Assembly: GCA_028689775.1 (NCBI GenBank)
Contig: JAQVCM010000002.1
Coordinates: 124,001-188,000 of the forward strand
DNA: 64,000 bases
DNA from: Crocinitomicaceae bacterium
GTDB taxonomy: Bacteria; Bacteroidota; Bacteroidia; Flavobacteriales_D; Crocinitomicaceae
Reading direction: 5' to 3'
Shown: positions 25,482 through 34,924 of the stretch, in pieces
How the letters are laid out: each line of letters begins with the position of its first letter
How positions within the stretch are numbered: position 1 is the stretch's first letter
The notes under the pieces: generated by a model
The model's input: the letters and a program-made list of their open reading frames with translations, nothing else
The model's database searches: none
Told to the model about the DNA's origin: nothing
Program-made: the position numbers and the translations under genes

Positions 25482-26918
25482 ATGATTACGATGACAAGTA
25501 TTACACAGATAGCTTATTTCTTAGCGATGATTTCATTCATCGTTGGATTAAAGTACTTAAGTTCACCTAAAAAAGCGCGACTTGGAAACATTTTGGCTGG
25601 AGTAGGAATGATCTTAGCAATTGTAGTTACGGTTGCAAATGAAGCGCTTAAAAGTTACCAAGAAGTTGGAGAAGACGGTGCTGCAAGCAATTTCAAAATG
25701 GTAAATTTCACCTTGATTTTGATTGCCATTTTCTTAGGAACGGTCGTTGGTAAACGAATTTCTGATAAAGCGGAAATGACGAAAATGCCACAATTAGTTT
25801 CTTTCTTTAACGCGATGGGTGGTGGTTGTGCCATGCTGCTTGGTTTACTTGAATCTCAAGTTGCGCACGAAGATTCACGCCTTGGTTCCATCGTACTTTT
25901 AGTTGCGATGATGATTGGAGCAGCTTCTTTTTCAGGAAGTATCATTGCTTATTTAAAATTAGCAGGGAAACAAAAAGACAAAAGATCCATGCTGGTGATG
26001 GTTATTTCCAGATTGACTTTGTTGTTAATGGTTTTAATCCCAGTTTTTGTTTCGTACCAATTATTACCGATTGACAGCTTATTTCACGAGGCATTAATTT
26101 TGGTTGCCATTGCATTGATTTATGGAGTTTTCTTCGTTTTTCCAATCGGTGGAGCAGATATGCCAGTCGTGATTTCCTTGTTGAACTCATTCACAGGTGT
26201 TGCAACTGCATTGGCTGGAATCATGTTCCACAACATCATCATGATTGCAGGTGGAATCTTCGTTGGAGCTGCTGGTGTATTATTAACTTTGTTGATGTGT
26301 ACTGCCATGAATCGTTCTTTGTGGAATGTATTAGCTGGAAAATTCAAAGGAAATAGCGCTGCTAGTGCGGATGGAGAGGAAATGGAAATCAAACCAATAT
26401 CAGTTGGTGAAGTAACGACGAGTTTGGCTTTTGCAAATAAAATCGCAATCATTCCAGGATATGGATTAGCGGTTGCTCAAGCACAACATTTGTGTGGTCA
26501 ATTGGAGAATTTACTGGAAAGCAAAGGAGTTGAAGTGGATTATATCATTCACCCAGTTGCTGGAAGAATGCCAGGACACATGAATGTTTTATTAGCGGAA
26601 GCTGATGTTAGTTATGAAAAACTAAAGGAAATGGATGAGGTAAACGATCAAATGTCAAGTTATGACATGGCAATCGTGATCGGAGCAAATGACGTGGTGA
26701 ATCCGGCGGCGGAAAAAGATCCGAACAGTCCAATCTACGGAATGCCAATCATCAAAGCATACAATGCAAAACAAGTTGTCGTTATCAAACGAGGTATGGC
26801 AAAAGGATATGCGGGAATCGAAAACAGTCTCTTTGGAGAGGAAAATTGTCACCTTTTGTTCTTAGATGCTAAAATTGCATTGAATGGTATTATCAGTGAA
26901 TTAAAAAATCTGGATTAA
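25482..26918 (+). CDS. pntB: NAD(P) transhydrogenase beta subunit
   Basis: This 478-residue protein has about nine membrane helices (residues 1-270) followed by the NADP(H)-binding domain III (about 300-478) with IAIIPGYGLAVAQAQH, IHPVAGRMPGHMNVLLAEA, VIGANDVVNPAAEKDPNSPIYGMPI and VIKRGMAKGYAG, all hallmarks of PntB. With PntAA and PntAB it completes transhydrogenase. The first Met is at 25482; a second at codon 3 could also serve. Confidence 0.94.
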   Translation: MITMTSITQIAYFLAMISFIVGLKYLSSPKKARLGNILAGVGMILAIVVTVANEALKSYQEVGEDGAASNFKMVNFTLILIAIFLGTVVGKRISDKAEMTKMPQLVSFFNAMGGGCAMLLGLLESQVAHEDSRLGSIVLLVAMMIGAASFSGSIIAYLKLAGKQKDKRSMLVMVISRLTLLLMVLIPVFVSYQLLPIDSLFHEALILVAIALIYGVFFVFPIGGADMPVVISLLNSFTGVATALAGIMFHNIIMIAGGIFVGAAGVLLTLLMCTAMNRSLWNVLAGKFKGNSAASADGEEMEIKPISVGEVTTSLAFANKIAIIPGYGLAVAQAQHLCGQLENLLESKGVEVDYIIHPVAGRMPGHMNVLLAEADVSYEKLKEMDEVNDQMSSYDMAIVIGANDVVNPAAEKDPNSPIYGMPIIKAYNAKQVVVIKRGMAKGYAGIENSLFGEENCHLLFLDAKIALNGIISELKNLD

Positions 26919-26949
26919 GTAATCTAGTAACACGTAATAAATAAAAACC

Positions 26950-27336
26950 ATGAAAAACGGGAAACTGATCGTTGAAAAGAATGAATTCAAAATCATTAGT
27001 GAACTGGTAAAAAACATCGATGTTTCTGAAAATTTAATGAATCAGTGTATTCATAAATTGAAACAAGAGTTGAGTACTGCAATTGTTATTGAAGATGAAG
27101 ATTTCCCATCAGATGTGATTCGATTAAACAGCATCGTGGATGTTGAAACTCCTTTCGGAATCATGAAAGCACAATTGGTATTGCCGAATATGAGCAATAC
27201 AGCGGAAAAGAAAATCTCTTTGTTAACTCCAATGGGTTCCGCAATATTGGGTTATGCTGAAGGAGACGAAATTATGTGGAGTTTTCCAAATGGTGAAAAG
27301 TTGATTAAAATTTTGAAAGTTATCAATCCAAATTAA
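26950..27336 (+). CDS. GreA/Rnk-like protein with GreA/GreB C-terminal domain
   Basis: This 128-residue protein has a short helical N-terminus and a GreA/GreB-type C-terminal domain (about 45-128): VIRLNSIVDVETPFGIMKAQLVLP and LLTPMGSAILGYAEGDEIMW. The long coiled coil with the acidic tip of GreA is absent, so it resembles Rnk (regulator of nucleoside diphosphate kinase), which binds RNA polymerase. It follows pntB by 31 bases and ends before a terminator, so it may be cotranscribed with pnt. Confidence 0.82.
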   Translation: MKNGKLIVEKNEFKIISELVKNIDVSENLMNQCIHKLKQELSTAIVIEDEDFPSDVIRLNSIVDVETPFGIMKAQLVLPNMSNTAEKKISLLTPMGSAILGYAEGDEIMWSFPNGEKLIKILKVINPN

Positions 27337-27352
27337 CTGGTGATTTTAAAGT

Positions 27353-27389
27353 AAAAAACCCACGTTTAGATTTTAAACGTGGGTTTTTT
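27353..27389. terminator. bidirectional intrinsic terminator
   Basis: AAAAAACCCACGTTT pairs with AAACGTGGGTTTTTT around a 7-base loop, with T tracts on both strands. It lies between the convergent Rnk-like gene and the YyaL-like gene. Confidence 0.9.
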
Positions 27390-27419
27390 GCTTTCTAAAT
27401 TGTCAATTTTCAGGTGAAT

Positions 27420-29438
27420 TTATTTCAGTCCTTTAATTATTTCTATAATCGCTGACGGTTCTTCTTCTGGCGCTAAGCAATGGTTGCTGTGACAAACAAA
27501 GAGTTGATCTTTTTGATTCGAAAATTTATCCTTCAGAATCGTTAATTCACTTGTTGTTCCGCCCATGATAATTCCATTTGGAAAATAAGTTTTCGCTATT
27601 TTTTGAGCGTTTTCTCTCCAGTTTGCGCCGGTGATCGAAACTTCTGCGAAAGGCTGTATGAAATTCAGCATGCCGTTTGCCCAGTTGGAATAACCAGAGC
27701 CATAATGTTCCATTCCATCGTATACGTTGGCAATCATTTGCTGCGCAATTTCGATGTAATTGGCATCGTCGTAGAATTTGCCAAGTAAAAACAAATTGTT
27801 TGCCATGACGCTATTGCTAGCAGGAATTACGTTGTCATTGATTTCCATTTTTCGGGCAATGAGCTCAGTTTCATCACTTGTAAAGAAAAACATTTTACTT
27901 TTAGAATCGTGGAAATGTTCGAGCGTAAAATCGTTTAACTCTTTTGCTTTTGCCAACCATTTCTCGTCAAAAGTGGCTTGATAGATTGCTGTGAATGCAG
28001 CGATGGTGTGTGCGTAATCTTCCAAAAACCCATCGATATTTGATTTCCCTTGGTTAAAATTTCGTTTTAATTTTCCGTCTGAAGTAGCTTGATAATCGAC
28101 AATCCACTGTCCCGTTTTCAGCGCTAGTTGCAAGAATTCTTCCTCTTCAAAAGCAAAATAGGCATCTATAAAACCAGTGATCAACATGGCATTCCAAGCG
28201 GTCAAACTTTTATTGTCCAAGCCTGGACGAATGCGGGAATCTCTTTTTTTACGTAGAATTAAATTGATTCTAGCGATATTTGATTCTAATTCTGGTAAAT
28301 CCCAATTCATTTGTTTCGCAAAATCTTCGTCAGAATCACTGCGTAGCAAAATGTAATTTCCTTCTTCCCAATATCCTTTTCCATTCACGGAGTAAAAATC
28401 TTTTACCCAAGAATAATCTGCTCCTAAAACGGTTTGAAGTTCAGATTCTGTCCAGACATAAAACTTTCCTTCAACGCCTTCACTGTCCGCATCGATGGCG
28501 CTATAGAAACATCCTTCTGATGTCATCATTTCTCTTTTCAGCCATTCGACAGTTTGGTAAACCGTTCGTTTGTAAAGTTCTTTCGGATGCTGCTGATATG
28601 CTTTCGAATATAGCGAAAGTAATTGTGCATTGTCGTAGAGCATTTTTTCAAAGTGTGGAACTTTCCACAAAGTATCAACCGAATAGCGCGCAAATCCACC
28701 AGCAATTTGATCGTAAATTCCGCCCATGGCCATTTTATCCAAGGATAAGAAAACGTGATTTAAAACGCTTGTATTTTTATCCCAAACTCCATATCGAAGG
28801 AGGAATAAGTAATTTGAAGGCAATGGAAATTTTGGTGCTCGTGCATTGCCACCATCTTCTTTGTCAAATAGATTGGTCCATCGCAAAATGATCTCGTCCA
28901 ATTTCTTTTTTTCAAACGAAACCAAAGGCTGTGGAGTTTCAATTAATTCACTTTGCATAACGCCATCTTTTAATTTTAGCGCATATTCTTCCACTTCATC
29001 GTAGCGACTTCGGAAGGAATGGTATAAGCTTTTCAGAATGTGCATCCAATTCTCTTTTTGGAAATAAGTTCCTCCATAAATTGGATTTCCGTTGGGTAAA
29101 GTGAAGCAATTCAGAGGCCAACCTCCTTGTTGTGTCATCAATTGAACAGCGGTCATGTATACTTGATCCACATCCGGACGTTCTTCTCGATCGACTTTGA
29201 TGCAAACAAACAGTTCGTTCATGATAGCAGCAACTTCTTCATTTTCGAAGGATTCTTTTTCCATCACGTGACACCAGTGACACGCCGAATAACCAACGCT
29301 GATCAGCACCAATTTGTTTTCCTTTTCTGCTTTTTCAAAAGCTTCTTTTGACCATGGCAACCAATTGACAGGGTTGTGAGCGTGTTGCAACAAGTATGGA
29401 CTTGTCTCGTGTATTAATTCGTTGGTAAACTTTTCCAT
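27420..29438 (-). CDS. YyaL/SSP411-type thioredoxin-domain protein (DUF255)
   Basis: This 672-residue protein starts with the DUF255 thioredoxin-like domain (about 1-165): [21 protein letters not shown]53-H-W-C56 in [22 protein letters not shown] and QGGWPLNCF. The rest is an (alpha/alpha)6 barrel-like region with [30 protein letters not shown] and DGFLEDYAH, typical of the spermatogenesis-associated protein 20/YyaL family. The chemistry of this family is not established; the CxxC suggests thiol redox and the barrel resembles sugar epimerases. No signal peptide, so cytoplasmic. Single gene. Confidence 0.92.
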   Translation of the reverse strand: MEKFTNELIHETSPYLLQHAHNPVNWLPWSKEAFEKAEKENKLVLISVGYSACHWCHVMEKESFENEEVAAIMNELFVCIKVDREERPDVDQVYMTAVQLMTQQGGWPLNCFTLPNGNPIYGGTYFQKENWMHILKSLYHSFRSRYDEVEEYALKLKDGVMQSELIETPQPLVSFEKKKLDEIILRWTNLFDKEDGGNARAPKFPLPSNYLFLLRYGVWDKNTSVLNHVFLSLDKMAMGGIYDQIAGGFARYSVDTLWKVPHFEKMLYDNAQLLSLYSKAYQQHPKELYKRTVYQTVEWLKREMMTSEGCFYSAIDADSEGVEGKFYVWTESELQTVLGADYSWVKDFYSVNGKGYWEEGNYILLRSDSDEDFAKQMNWDLPELESNIARINLILRKKRDSRIRPGLDNKSLTAWNAMLITGFIDAYFAFEEEEFLQLALKTGQWIVDYQATSDGKLKRNFNQGKSNIDGFLEDYAHTIAAFTAIYQATFDEKWLAKAKELNDFTLEHFHDSKSKMFFFTSDETELIARKMEINDNVIPASNSVMANNLFLLGKFYDDANYIEIAQQMIANVYDGMEHYGSGYSNWANGMLNFIQPFAEVSITGANWRENAQKIAKTYFPNGIIMGGTTSELTILKDKFSNQKDQLFVCHSNHCLAPEEEPSAIIEIIKGLK

Positions 29439-29532
29439 ACTACAAATGTACAGATAAATCGAGGTGATTTGACGGGTAGCTAAGAAGTCAAAAAGGAGAT
29501 TTTAAGGAGTTGGAACGCGCGTAAAAAAACGT

Positions 29533-29913
29533 TTAATTCTTCTGAATTAGATTCCAATCATTTTTAAGACGGTTGTATTCTTTTCTAAAATCCAACAAGG
29601 CATTGAGTGAACTGTTGCAAGCAGAAGGATGAATGATTGATTGATAGGTCGTGTAAATCAATTTAAGAATCGGAGAATTAATTAACACAACAGAAGATTC
29701 TGCGGTGAAACAATACGAGTCAAAAACAAGTTGAATGCGTTTGATCTTCATGCATTCTTTTTGATTCGGACATTCTTTTTCCTTCAAGTCAAACAAAGCG
29801 GGAAGAAGTTTGCTATTCAATTCAATGAAATGCTTTAAAACCGTTACAGAATCATTAATTTGATCAATGGCTTGGTAAGCAATGATTGTTTTGTGGGATG
29901 ATTCAAACTTCAT
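29533..29913 (-). CDS. hypothetical cytoplasmic protein
   Basis: This 126-residue protein shows no signal peptide and is probably helical. It contains several cysteines, including KEKECPNQKECMKIK, a CxxxxxxC arrangement that might bind metal or form a disulfide. No family is recognised. It lies 94 bases upstream of the YyaL-like gene in the same direction; the intergenic region upstream (29914-30202) faces folD. Confidence 0.55.
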   Translation of the reverse strand: MKFESSHKTIIAYQAIDQINDSVTVLKHFIELNSKLLPALFDLKEKECPNQKECMKIKRIQLVFDSYCFTAESSVVLINSPILKLIYTTYQSIIHPSACNSSLNALLDFRKEYNRLKNDWNLIQKN

Positions 29914-30140
29914 AATTTCTGTTTTAATGAGATACTCAATTTTGAACGCCTTGAATTTTGTAAATCCAAACTCTTACATAAAAGACGAACAAAGAGACAA
30001 AACGGTTTGTTGAAATATTACTTTTTGTGCAAAAGCGCTGTTCTATTGACTAAAAGGTGTTCTATGATGAATAAAGCACCGTGAATAGCGATTCTAAAAA
30101 CACTTTTGATTTTTAAAGTTCATATTCTACACATCCTCCT

Positions 30141-30148
30141 TATCTTTG
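30141..30148 (+). promoter_or_regulatory. candidate -7 box of folD
   Basis: TATCTTTG matches TAnnTTTG. It ends 54 bases before the chosen folD ATG and overlaps the alternative upstream TTG codon, which argues against translation beginning there. Confidence 0.45.
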
Positions 30149-30202
30149 TGCTTTATTTTGGTACATATCCATAGTCGGAAAACCATAAAAACAGAAACAG
30201 AT

Positions 30203-31081
30203 ATGAAACTTCTAGACGGAAAAGAAACAGCGCGAATCATCAAGTTGGAAATCGCAGAAAAAGTAAATCAACGCAAGAAAGATGGAAAAAAAATCCCGCA
30301 TTTAGCAGCGATTTTAGTTGGAAGCGATGGTGGATCTTTAACGTATGTCTCCAACAAATTAAAATCATGTGAAGAATGTGGTTTTGAAAGTACCTTGATG
30401 CGTTACGATACCTCTATTACGGAAGAAGTTTTGTTGGATAAAGTCAGAAAATTGAATGAAGACAAAAGCATTGATGGCTTCATCGTTCAACTGCCTTTGC
30501 CTGCTCACATCGACGAACACAAAGTAACTTTGGCAATTGACCCAAACAAAGATGTGGATGGTTTTCATCCAACCAACTTAGGGAAAATGGCATTGAATAT
30601 CCCTGGATTTGTTTCTGCTACGCCAGCAGGAATTGTGGAACTGATCAGAAGAAACAACGTTGAAACTTCTGGAAAAAATTGCGTGATCATTGGTCGCTCA
30701 CACATTGTAGGAATGCCTTTGAGCATTTTACTTTCTCAAAATAGTAATCCTGGAAATTGTACCGTGACTTTAGCGCACAGTAGAACAGCAAATTTGAAAG
30801 AAATCTGTGCCCAAGCAGATATATTAATTGCGGCAATTGGTCAACCCAATTTTGTAACTGCCGACATGGTGAAAGAAGGTGCAGTGGTGATCGATGTGGG
30901 TACAACTCGCGTAGATGATGCCACAAAAGCAAATGGCTGGAGATTGGTAGGCGATGTAAAATTTGGCGAAGTTGCTCCAAAATGTTCATATATCACGCCA
31001 GTTCCTGGAGGTGTTGGGCCAATGACCATTGCTTCCTTGATGATGAACACCTTGAAGGCTTTAGATTTGAAAGGGAAGTAA
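30203..31081 (+). CDS. folD: bifunctional methylenetetrahydrofolate dehydrogenase/cyclohydrolase
   Basis: This 292-residue enzyme interconverts 5,10-methylene-, methenyl- and 10-formyl-tetrahydrofolate with NADP. I chose the ATG at 30203 ([14 protein letters not shown]) because a longer frame from 30146 starts with TTG inside the promoter. Family motifs are [21 protein letters not shown] (Y and K of the active site), [40 protein letters not shown] and [16 protein letters not shown]. The length is normal. It is a single gene followed by a terminator. Confidence 0.95.
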   Translation: MKLLDGKETARIIKLEIAEKVNQRKKDGKKIPHLAAILVGSDGGSLTYVSNKLKSCEECGFESTLMRYDTSITEEVLLDKVRKLNEDKSIDGFIVQLPLPAHIDEHKVTLAIDPNKDVDGFHPTNLGKMALNIPGFVSATPAGIVELIRRNNVETSGKNCVIIGRSHIVGMPLSILLSQNSNPGNCTVTLAHSRTANLKEICAQADILIAAIGQPNFVTADMVKEGAVVIDVGTTRVDDATKANGWRLVGDVKFGEVAPKCSYITPVPGGVGPMTIASLMMNTLKALDLKGK

Positions 31082-31408
31082 GATTCGGATATTGAAAATT
31101 CAAGGATGATTTAGATGTTTACGCCGAACTTTCAATCGGCACCAGACTTGTTTTGAAACTGTAAGCATATTTGATTTTTAGAAATCAAAAAAGGTGTTGT
31201 AACTCCGTGTTGCAACACCTTTTTTTGTGCTGGCAAGTTTGTTTTATTTTAAAAAATACCATTAAATGGAATTCTTTCCATGGTCTTAAAACATATTTGT
31301 GGACGAGCTTCCTTGCGAAGTTAAATCAGCAACAACTCAATATACGGCATTTGTCATATCTCTGATTCTAAACGGTTAATATACTTTTACGGATTCAAAG
31401 ACTGCACT
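31082..31408. other. intergenic region after folD
   Basis: Apart from the terminator at 31187-31225 and a small inverted repeat (GCCGA/TCGGC near 31122-31139) I see no feature and no gene. Confidence 0.5.
31187..31225 (+). terminator. intrinsic terminator of folD
   Basis: AAAAAAGGTGTTG pairs with CAACACCTTTTTT around a 13-base loop, followed by T residues. Confidence 0.85.
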
Positions 31409-32255
31409 ATGAAATGGCATATAATTTACTGCTTTTGTTTACTTAATTTATTTGAAGCGACTCTTTTTGCGCAAGAAGCCGATACGAAGGTTCAAGAATA
31501 TAAAAACATTCTTAATTCGAAAGAGCAAATTATGGCAGGAATTACCTTGGGTTTGTCGCCAGCTAATTTTGTTAAATCTGATTATCGAATCGGTAATTTT
31601 AAAAACATTACCTACAATTCCCAATGGTTCACTTTTACGTATGGAATGGGAGACATGCTCCGTCTTGACGAAAATAATCGGATGGATACATCCGCATTGA
31701 AAGAAGTAACATTTGGTGGTAACTTTTCTCTGAAAAAGCTCGCTGTTGGAAAAAGATTGTACGACATGCGTGGAATACTTTTGGTGCCTTCTATCGGTGC
31801 GGCCGTTGGTACAAGAACACTTGCGGCAAATTCCAGTTTCATCGGCAAAGTTTCGCCTGCAGTTTCACTGCAATTTCCTTTTTTCGCAATTGACTTAAAA
31901 CTGCATGCGGCTTTTGACATCAATAAATCTTTAATAGGCGTAAAATCATTTTCTTTAATTCCCGAAATCGGAATTAAAATAGATGGATTATATAATTTAC
32001 TGGATGCACAACGCGTTCATATCGGACACGCAGAAGGCAAATATTTTCCAATGGAAAACGCTAAGTCAAATATACGGCACAAACAATCTTGAATATCTCG
32101 GTCCGCAACAAGCCGTTTTTCTATTTGGCGAAGCCAGTTTTATCAGCAATGGACTTTCGCTAAATGAAAATTATGGAAATGGCGAGGATGATAATTTATC
32201 AGTTTTCAGCGACAAAGAGGATGAACGAAAGTTTTTGAAGTTGCCTAAATTTTGA
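31409..32255 (+). pseudogene. secreted hypothetical protein gene with apparent +1 frameshift
   Basis: Frame one (31409-32092) encodes 227 residues with a signal peptide (MKWHIIYCFCLLNLFEATLFAQ) and beta-rich, barrel-like sequence with VTFGGNFSLKKLAVGKRLYD and AVSLQFPFFAIDLKLHAAFD. Near 32055-32090 it degenerates to SNIRHKQS and stops, while the +1 frame continues as IYGTNNLEYLGPQQAVFLF through to TGA at 32253-32255, with coding-like composition and no stop in between. The simplest reading is a one-base indel close to 32060-32080, either a real mutation or a sequencing error. Family unknown; perhaps an outer-membrane protein. Confidence 0.55.
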
Positions 32256-32325
32256 GAGAAAATGAAATCAAACACGGTCATTTTTCACAATTTCAGTACT
32301 GTTTAATTCCAGCTTCTGTTTAAAT

Positions 32326-33150
32326 TTACAGATAGCCTTCCGCTGTCTCGCACCAATGCATGGCCAAAGACGCTGGATTTGCGCCAATCGCTCGAGCTAA
32401 ATGCAAAGCCAGAGCCATCATCAACACACAAGTTTGGTGAAGCGCTTCATTGCTTTTTAAAGTTGGCAACACTGCTTCGATTTTGATTTGCAGCAACTCA
32501 TTGTGCTCGTGAACGAACGAAATAGGGTCAGAACAGTTGTCAGAAATTTCAGGAACCATTAAGATATCTAACCAATCTTTCCCAATTCTGTTGGCCAACA
32601 TTTCAGGTTCTTCGTTGCCCATTATTTTCCAAAGAGGAAGCGTTTTGGTGTCTCCTGATTGCGCTAAACCGGTATCTAAAAGTAATTCAAAAGCAATGTC
32701 TGCCAAATTTTGCATCAATTCTAAATATGCATCTTGAGCACTTTCAAACTTGTCAGTTGCTTGACCCTTCAAGTAGGTTGCGACACTTAATTTTGGCAAC
32801 AAGGTCACATCTGGACAATCCTTCAAACAAGGAAAGGTCTTACCTTCAAAAATGTATGTTGTTTCATTGTTTTGAATCTGTCTTCCCAAAGGAAACAAAC
32901 GACACGCCAACGGACGACCTAGGTGAACGCTACACCCAAAATTTTCTACATATAAAGTACAAGATTTCTTTCCTTTAAAGGAGGAAGAGCCATTAAAAAG
33001 CAATTTAGTTCCTCCAAATTCAGTGTATTGATCTCGAAATTCTTTTGGAGATATTTTTTTCTCGCTTGCCAGTGAATAGATTTCCCACGGATTGAGGAGC
33101 ACCAAATTCCCATGACAACACGTACCTGCACGAGAACAAGTTAGAGGCAA
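32326..33150 (-). CDS. YkgJ-family cysteine-cluster protein
   Basis: This 274-residue cytoplasmic protein has the N-terminal cluster C5, C11 and C12 in LTCSRAGTCCHG and further cysteines in KSCTLYVENFGCSVHLGRPLACRLFPLG, matching the YkgJ/CxxCxxCC family that is thought to bind a zinc ion or Fe-S cluster. Residues after about 150 are helical and not assigned. The molecular role of this family is unknown. It stands alone, convergent with the frameshifted gene. Confidence 0.87.
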   Translation of the reverse strand: MPLTCSRAGTCCHGNLVLLNPWEIYSLASEKKISPKEFRDQYTEFGGTKLLFNGSSSFKGKKSCTLYVENFGCSVHLGRPLACRLFPLGRQIQNNETTYIFEGKTFPCLKDCPDVTLLPKLSVATYLKGQATDKFESAQDAYLELMQNLADIAFELLLDTGLAQSGDTKTLPLWKIMGNEEPEMLANRIGKDWLDILMVPEISDNCSDPISFVHEHNELLQIKIEAVLPTLKSNEALHQTCVLMMALALHLARAIGANPASLAMHWCETAEGYL

Positions 33151-33312
33151 AGTATCGTTGAGCTGGAGCTTTGTGTTTTTCAGATGACTTTTTTGGTGCT
33201 GTAAAATTAGTTTATTTATTTTTAGCGATTGTTTTTTTGCATTGAAAAATATTACAAATTTGTATAGTACCTTACAAGAGATACAGCTTATTAAGGTTTC
33301 AAAATTTAAAGT

Positions 33313-33441
33313 ATGAGCTATACAGTTAGACTGAATCTTCTACGTTGTATGCAGTATTACAGTAAACTTTCTGAGGAAGAGATTGAAATTGAAATCGAGA
33401 ATTTAGATGAAAATCAGCATGATTATAAATGCAAGAGTTAA
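33313..33441 (+). CDS. possible small protein, 42 residues
   Basis: An ATG-initiated frame of 42 codons, MSYTVRLNLLRCMQYYSKLS followed by a strongly acidic EEEIEIEIENLDENQ segment. It lies 21 bases before the next gene in the same direction, so it could be cotranscribed. There is no homology evidence. The rest of 33151-33312 shows no feature. Confidence 0.3.
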   Translation: MSYTVRLNLLRCMQYYSKLSEEEIEIEIENLDENQHDYKCKS

Positions 33442-33462
33442 CACCAAATAAAATAGGAAAAT

Positions 33463-34044
33463 ATGCATATTCGAATGTTGTTATTATTGTCTTTTCTTGG
33501 AACTAGTTATTTTAATTATGCACAAGAAAACAGGGAATCCCCGATAAGTGTTGAATCATATTACTTAAAAGAGATCAATCGAATTGTATTTGTCATTAAA
33601 AACAAGAGTAAGAATCAGACGATTGTCATCAATAACAGACAATTAATTAATCAGCCGATGAATGATTCTACTTATCGAGCTGAACTTTGTTTAATAGAGC
33701 CACAACCATTCTATTTAATGCAACCTAGCAAATGGGGAATAATCAATTTTAAAAGAATAGAACCAGGTGAGGAATATACTTTAAGCGCTGATCATCCAGT
33801 TGATATGAAAAATTATTCAGCCTTATTGTATTTAGATTATACCTTGATTCAATTTAATAATGTGACACAATTCACCAAAGGAATAAAGGACAAGGATTTA
33901 ATTCGGTATTTGAAATTAAACGGATTGACACTTTATAATTTAGCAGGTTATATCAGATTTAAAGACGAAAATAAGGGAGATTCTTGTATCATTAAAGGAG
34001 TTATAGAGGGTTTAACTGAAAAAGATAATTTCAGAGAGTTCTGA
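33463..34044 (+). CDS. secreted hypothetical protein
   Basis: This 193-residue protein has a signal peptide (MHIRMLLLLSFLGTSYFNYAQ). The mature part looks like an Ig/beta-sandwich fold (RIVFVIKNKSKNQTIVINNR, INFKRIEPGEEYTLSADHPV), possibly an envelope protein. It shares its reading frame with the following gene at 34093, separated by two stop codons at 34042 and 34057. No family is recognised. Confidence 0.65.
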   Translation: MHIRMLLLLSFLGTSYFNYAQENRESPISVESYYLKEINRIVFVIKNKSKNQTIVINNRQLINQPMNDSTYRAELCLIEPQPFYLMQPSKWGIINFKRIEPGEEYTLSADHPVDMKNYSALLYLDYTLIQFNNVTQFTKGIKDKDLIRYLKLNGLTLYNLAGYIRFKDENKGDSCIIKGVIEGLTEKDNFREF

Positions 34045-34092
34045 GTTAATATTTGCTGAAACAATCTAGTTTTTACCAAGAATATTAAAATA

Positions 34093-34596
34093 TTGAGATT
34101 ATATCCAGAAACAAAATTTTCAATCGAAGTTGCTGCTGAACCTAACTTAGTACTTCCATATTTTACGGAAAAACTAGTTGGTGAACATGCTTTTCAAATC
34201 GATTCAATTTTTGGGAAGAAAGAGGCAATTTATAACGGTTCATCTGAGAACGGTCAAATTATTTTCAGTCGTAGCATTGATTCTTGGAATAAAATCCCCG
34301 TTTATCCAACTTCAAAAATTAAGTTTACTTCGGCCTCAAAAACGTCAATCTTACATGTAAGATGTTCTCTTTCTAGACCTTGGCTTGTTTTCTTTTACTT
34401 CGTTTATTCATTTCAGATTCTGGCGTTTTTAATAGGATGGTTTGATGCATTTTCACTTCGAGATAAAACGATTTTAGTTTTTAAAACACTTGGATCAATT
34501 ATCATTTTAAATGCAATTATATTTGGATATCATTTTTCAGAACTGAAAAACATAAAGCGTATTTTAGATGAGGTCGGAAAGCAATGTAGTCACTAG
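34093..34596 (+). CDS. membrane hypothetical protein, possible TTG start or fragment
   Basis: This 167-residue frame has no ATG near its beginning; TTG at 34093 is the best start. Residues 1-95 are soluble and beta-rich (LYPETKFSIEVAAEPNLVLP) and are followed by two hydrophobic helices (LVFFYFVYSFQILAFLIGW and VFKTLGSIIILNAIIFGYHF). Because it lies in the same frame as the upstream gene, it may be the second half of a broken gene or a coupled partner. No family is recognised. Confidence 0.45.
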   Translation: MRLYPETKFSIEVAAEPNLVLPYFTEKLVGEHAFQIDSIFGKKEAIYNGSSENGQIIFSRSIDSWNKIPVYPTSKIKFTSASKTSILHVRCSLSRPWLVFFYFVYSFQILAFLIGWFDAFSLRDKTILVFKTLGSIIILNAIIFGYHFSELKNIKRILDEVGKQCSH

Positions 34597-34680
34597 ATTT
34601 GAGCTGCTTTTGTATTTTCTGAACGGAAAGCTGATAAGACCTTTCTTGAAAGCGTATAAAATGGACAAAGCCCTAAAACA

Positions 34681-34720
34681 AAAAAACCCTTTAAAAGCAT
34701 ATACTTTCAAAGGGTTTTTA
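34681..34720. terminator. bidirectional intrinsic terminator
   Basis: AAAAACCCTTT pairs with AAAGGGTTTTT, with a short imperfect inner stem and T tracts on both strands. It serves the leftward tRNA-Ser and the rightward gene upstream. Confidence 0.8.
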
Positions 34721-34726
34721 TTTCTG

Positions 34727-34813
34727 CGGAGAGAGAGGGATTCGAACCCTCGGTACAGTTACCCGTACACTACCTTTCCAGGGTAGCTCCTTCAACCACT
34801 CGGACACCTCTCC
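34727..34813 (-). tRNA. tRNA-Ser(GGA)
   Basis: The minus strand folds as a type II tRNA: acceptor stem GGAGAGG/CTCTCTCC-like pairing (seven pairs, last G-T), D arm with TGGTTGAAGGAG, anticodon stem CTACC/GGTAG with loop CTGGAAA (anticodon GGA, reads UCC/UCU), a long variable arm (GTACGGGTAACTGTAC), and T arm GAGGGTTCGAATCCCTC. The discriminator is G, as required for serine. CCA is not encoded. Length is 87 bases. A TTG-N23-TACATTTG promoter lies upstream. Confidence 0.95.
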
Positions 34814-34837
34814 AAGTGTCATTTTCCTAACGGAGCG

Positions 34838-34871
34838 CAAATGTACGAATTTTATAAAACAAAAACGACAA
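34838..34871 (-). promoter_or_regulatory. promoter of tRNA-Ser
   Basis: The minus strand carries TTG (34869-34871), then 23 bases, then TACATTTG (34838-34845), a full Bacteroidota-type -33/-7 promoter. The tRNA 5' end lies 24 bases further. Confidence 0.55.
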
Positions 34872-34924
34872 CTTTTTTCGCGCTTTCCGGAAATTATATA
34901 AATTCCAATAATATGAATTGCTTT

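Noticed and set aside
28280..28891. 203-codon frame opposite the YyaL-like gene
   Set aside because: It is entirely antisense to a well-supported gene; the open frame follows from that gene's codon bias.
30146..30202. Longer N-terminus for FolD starting at TTG
   Set aside because: It lies inside the TATCTTTG promoter box and adds residues absent from the family.
34568..34786. 72-codon frame running through the terminator into tRNA-Ser
   Set aside because: It overlaps a certain tRNA and a terminator, so it is not a gene.
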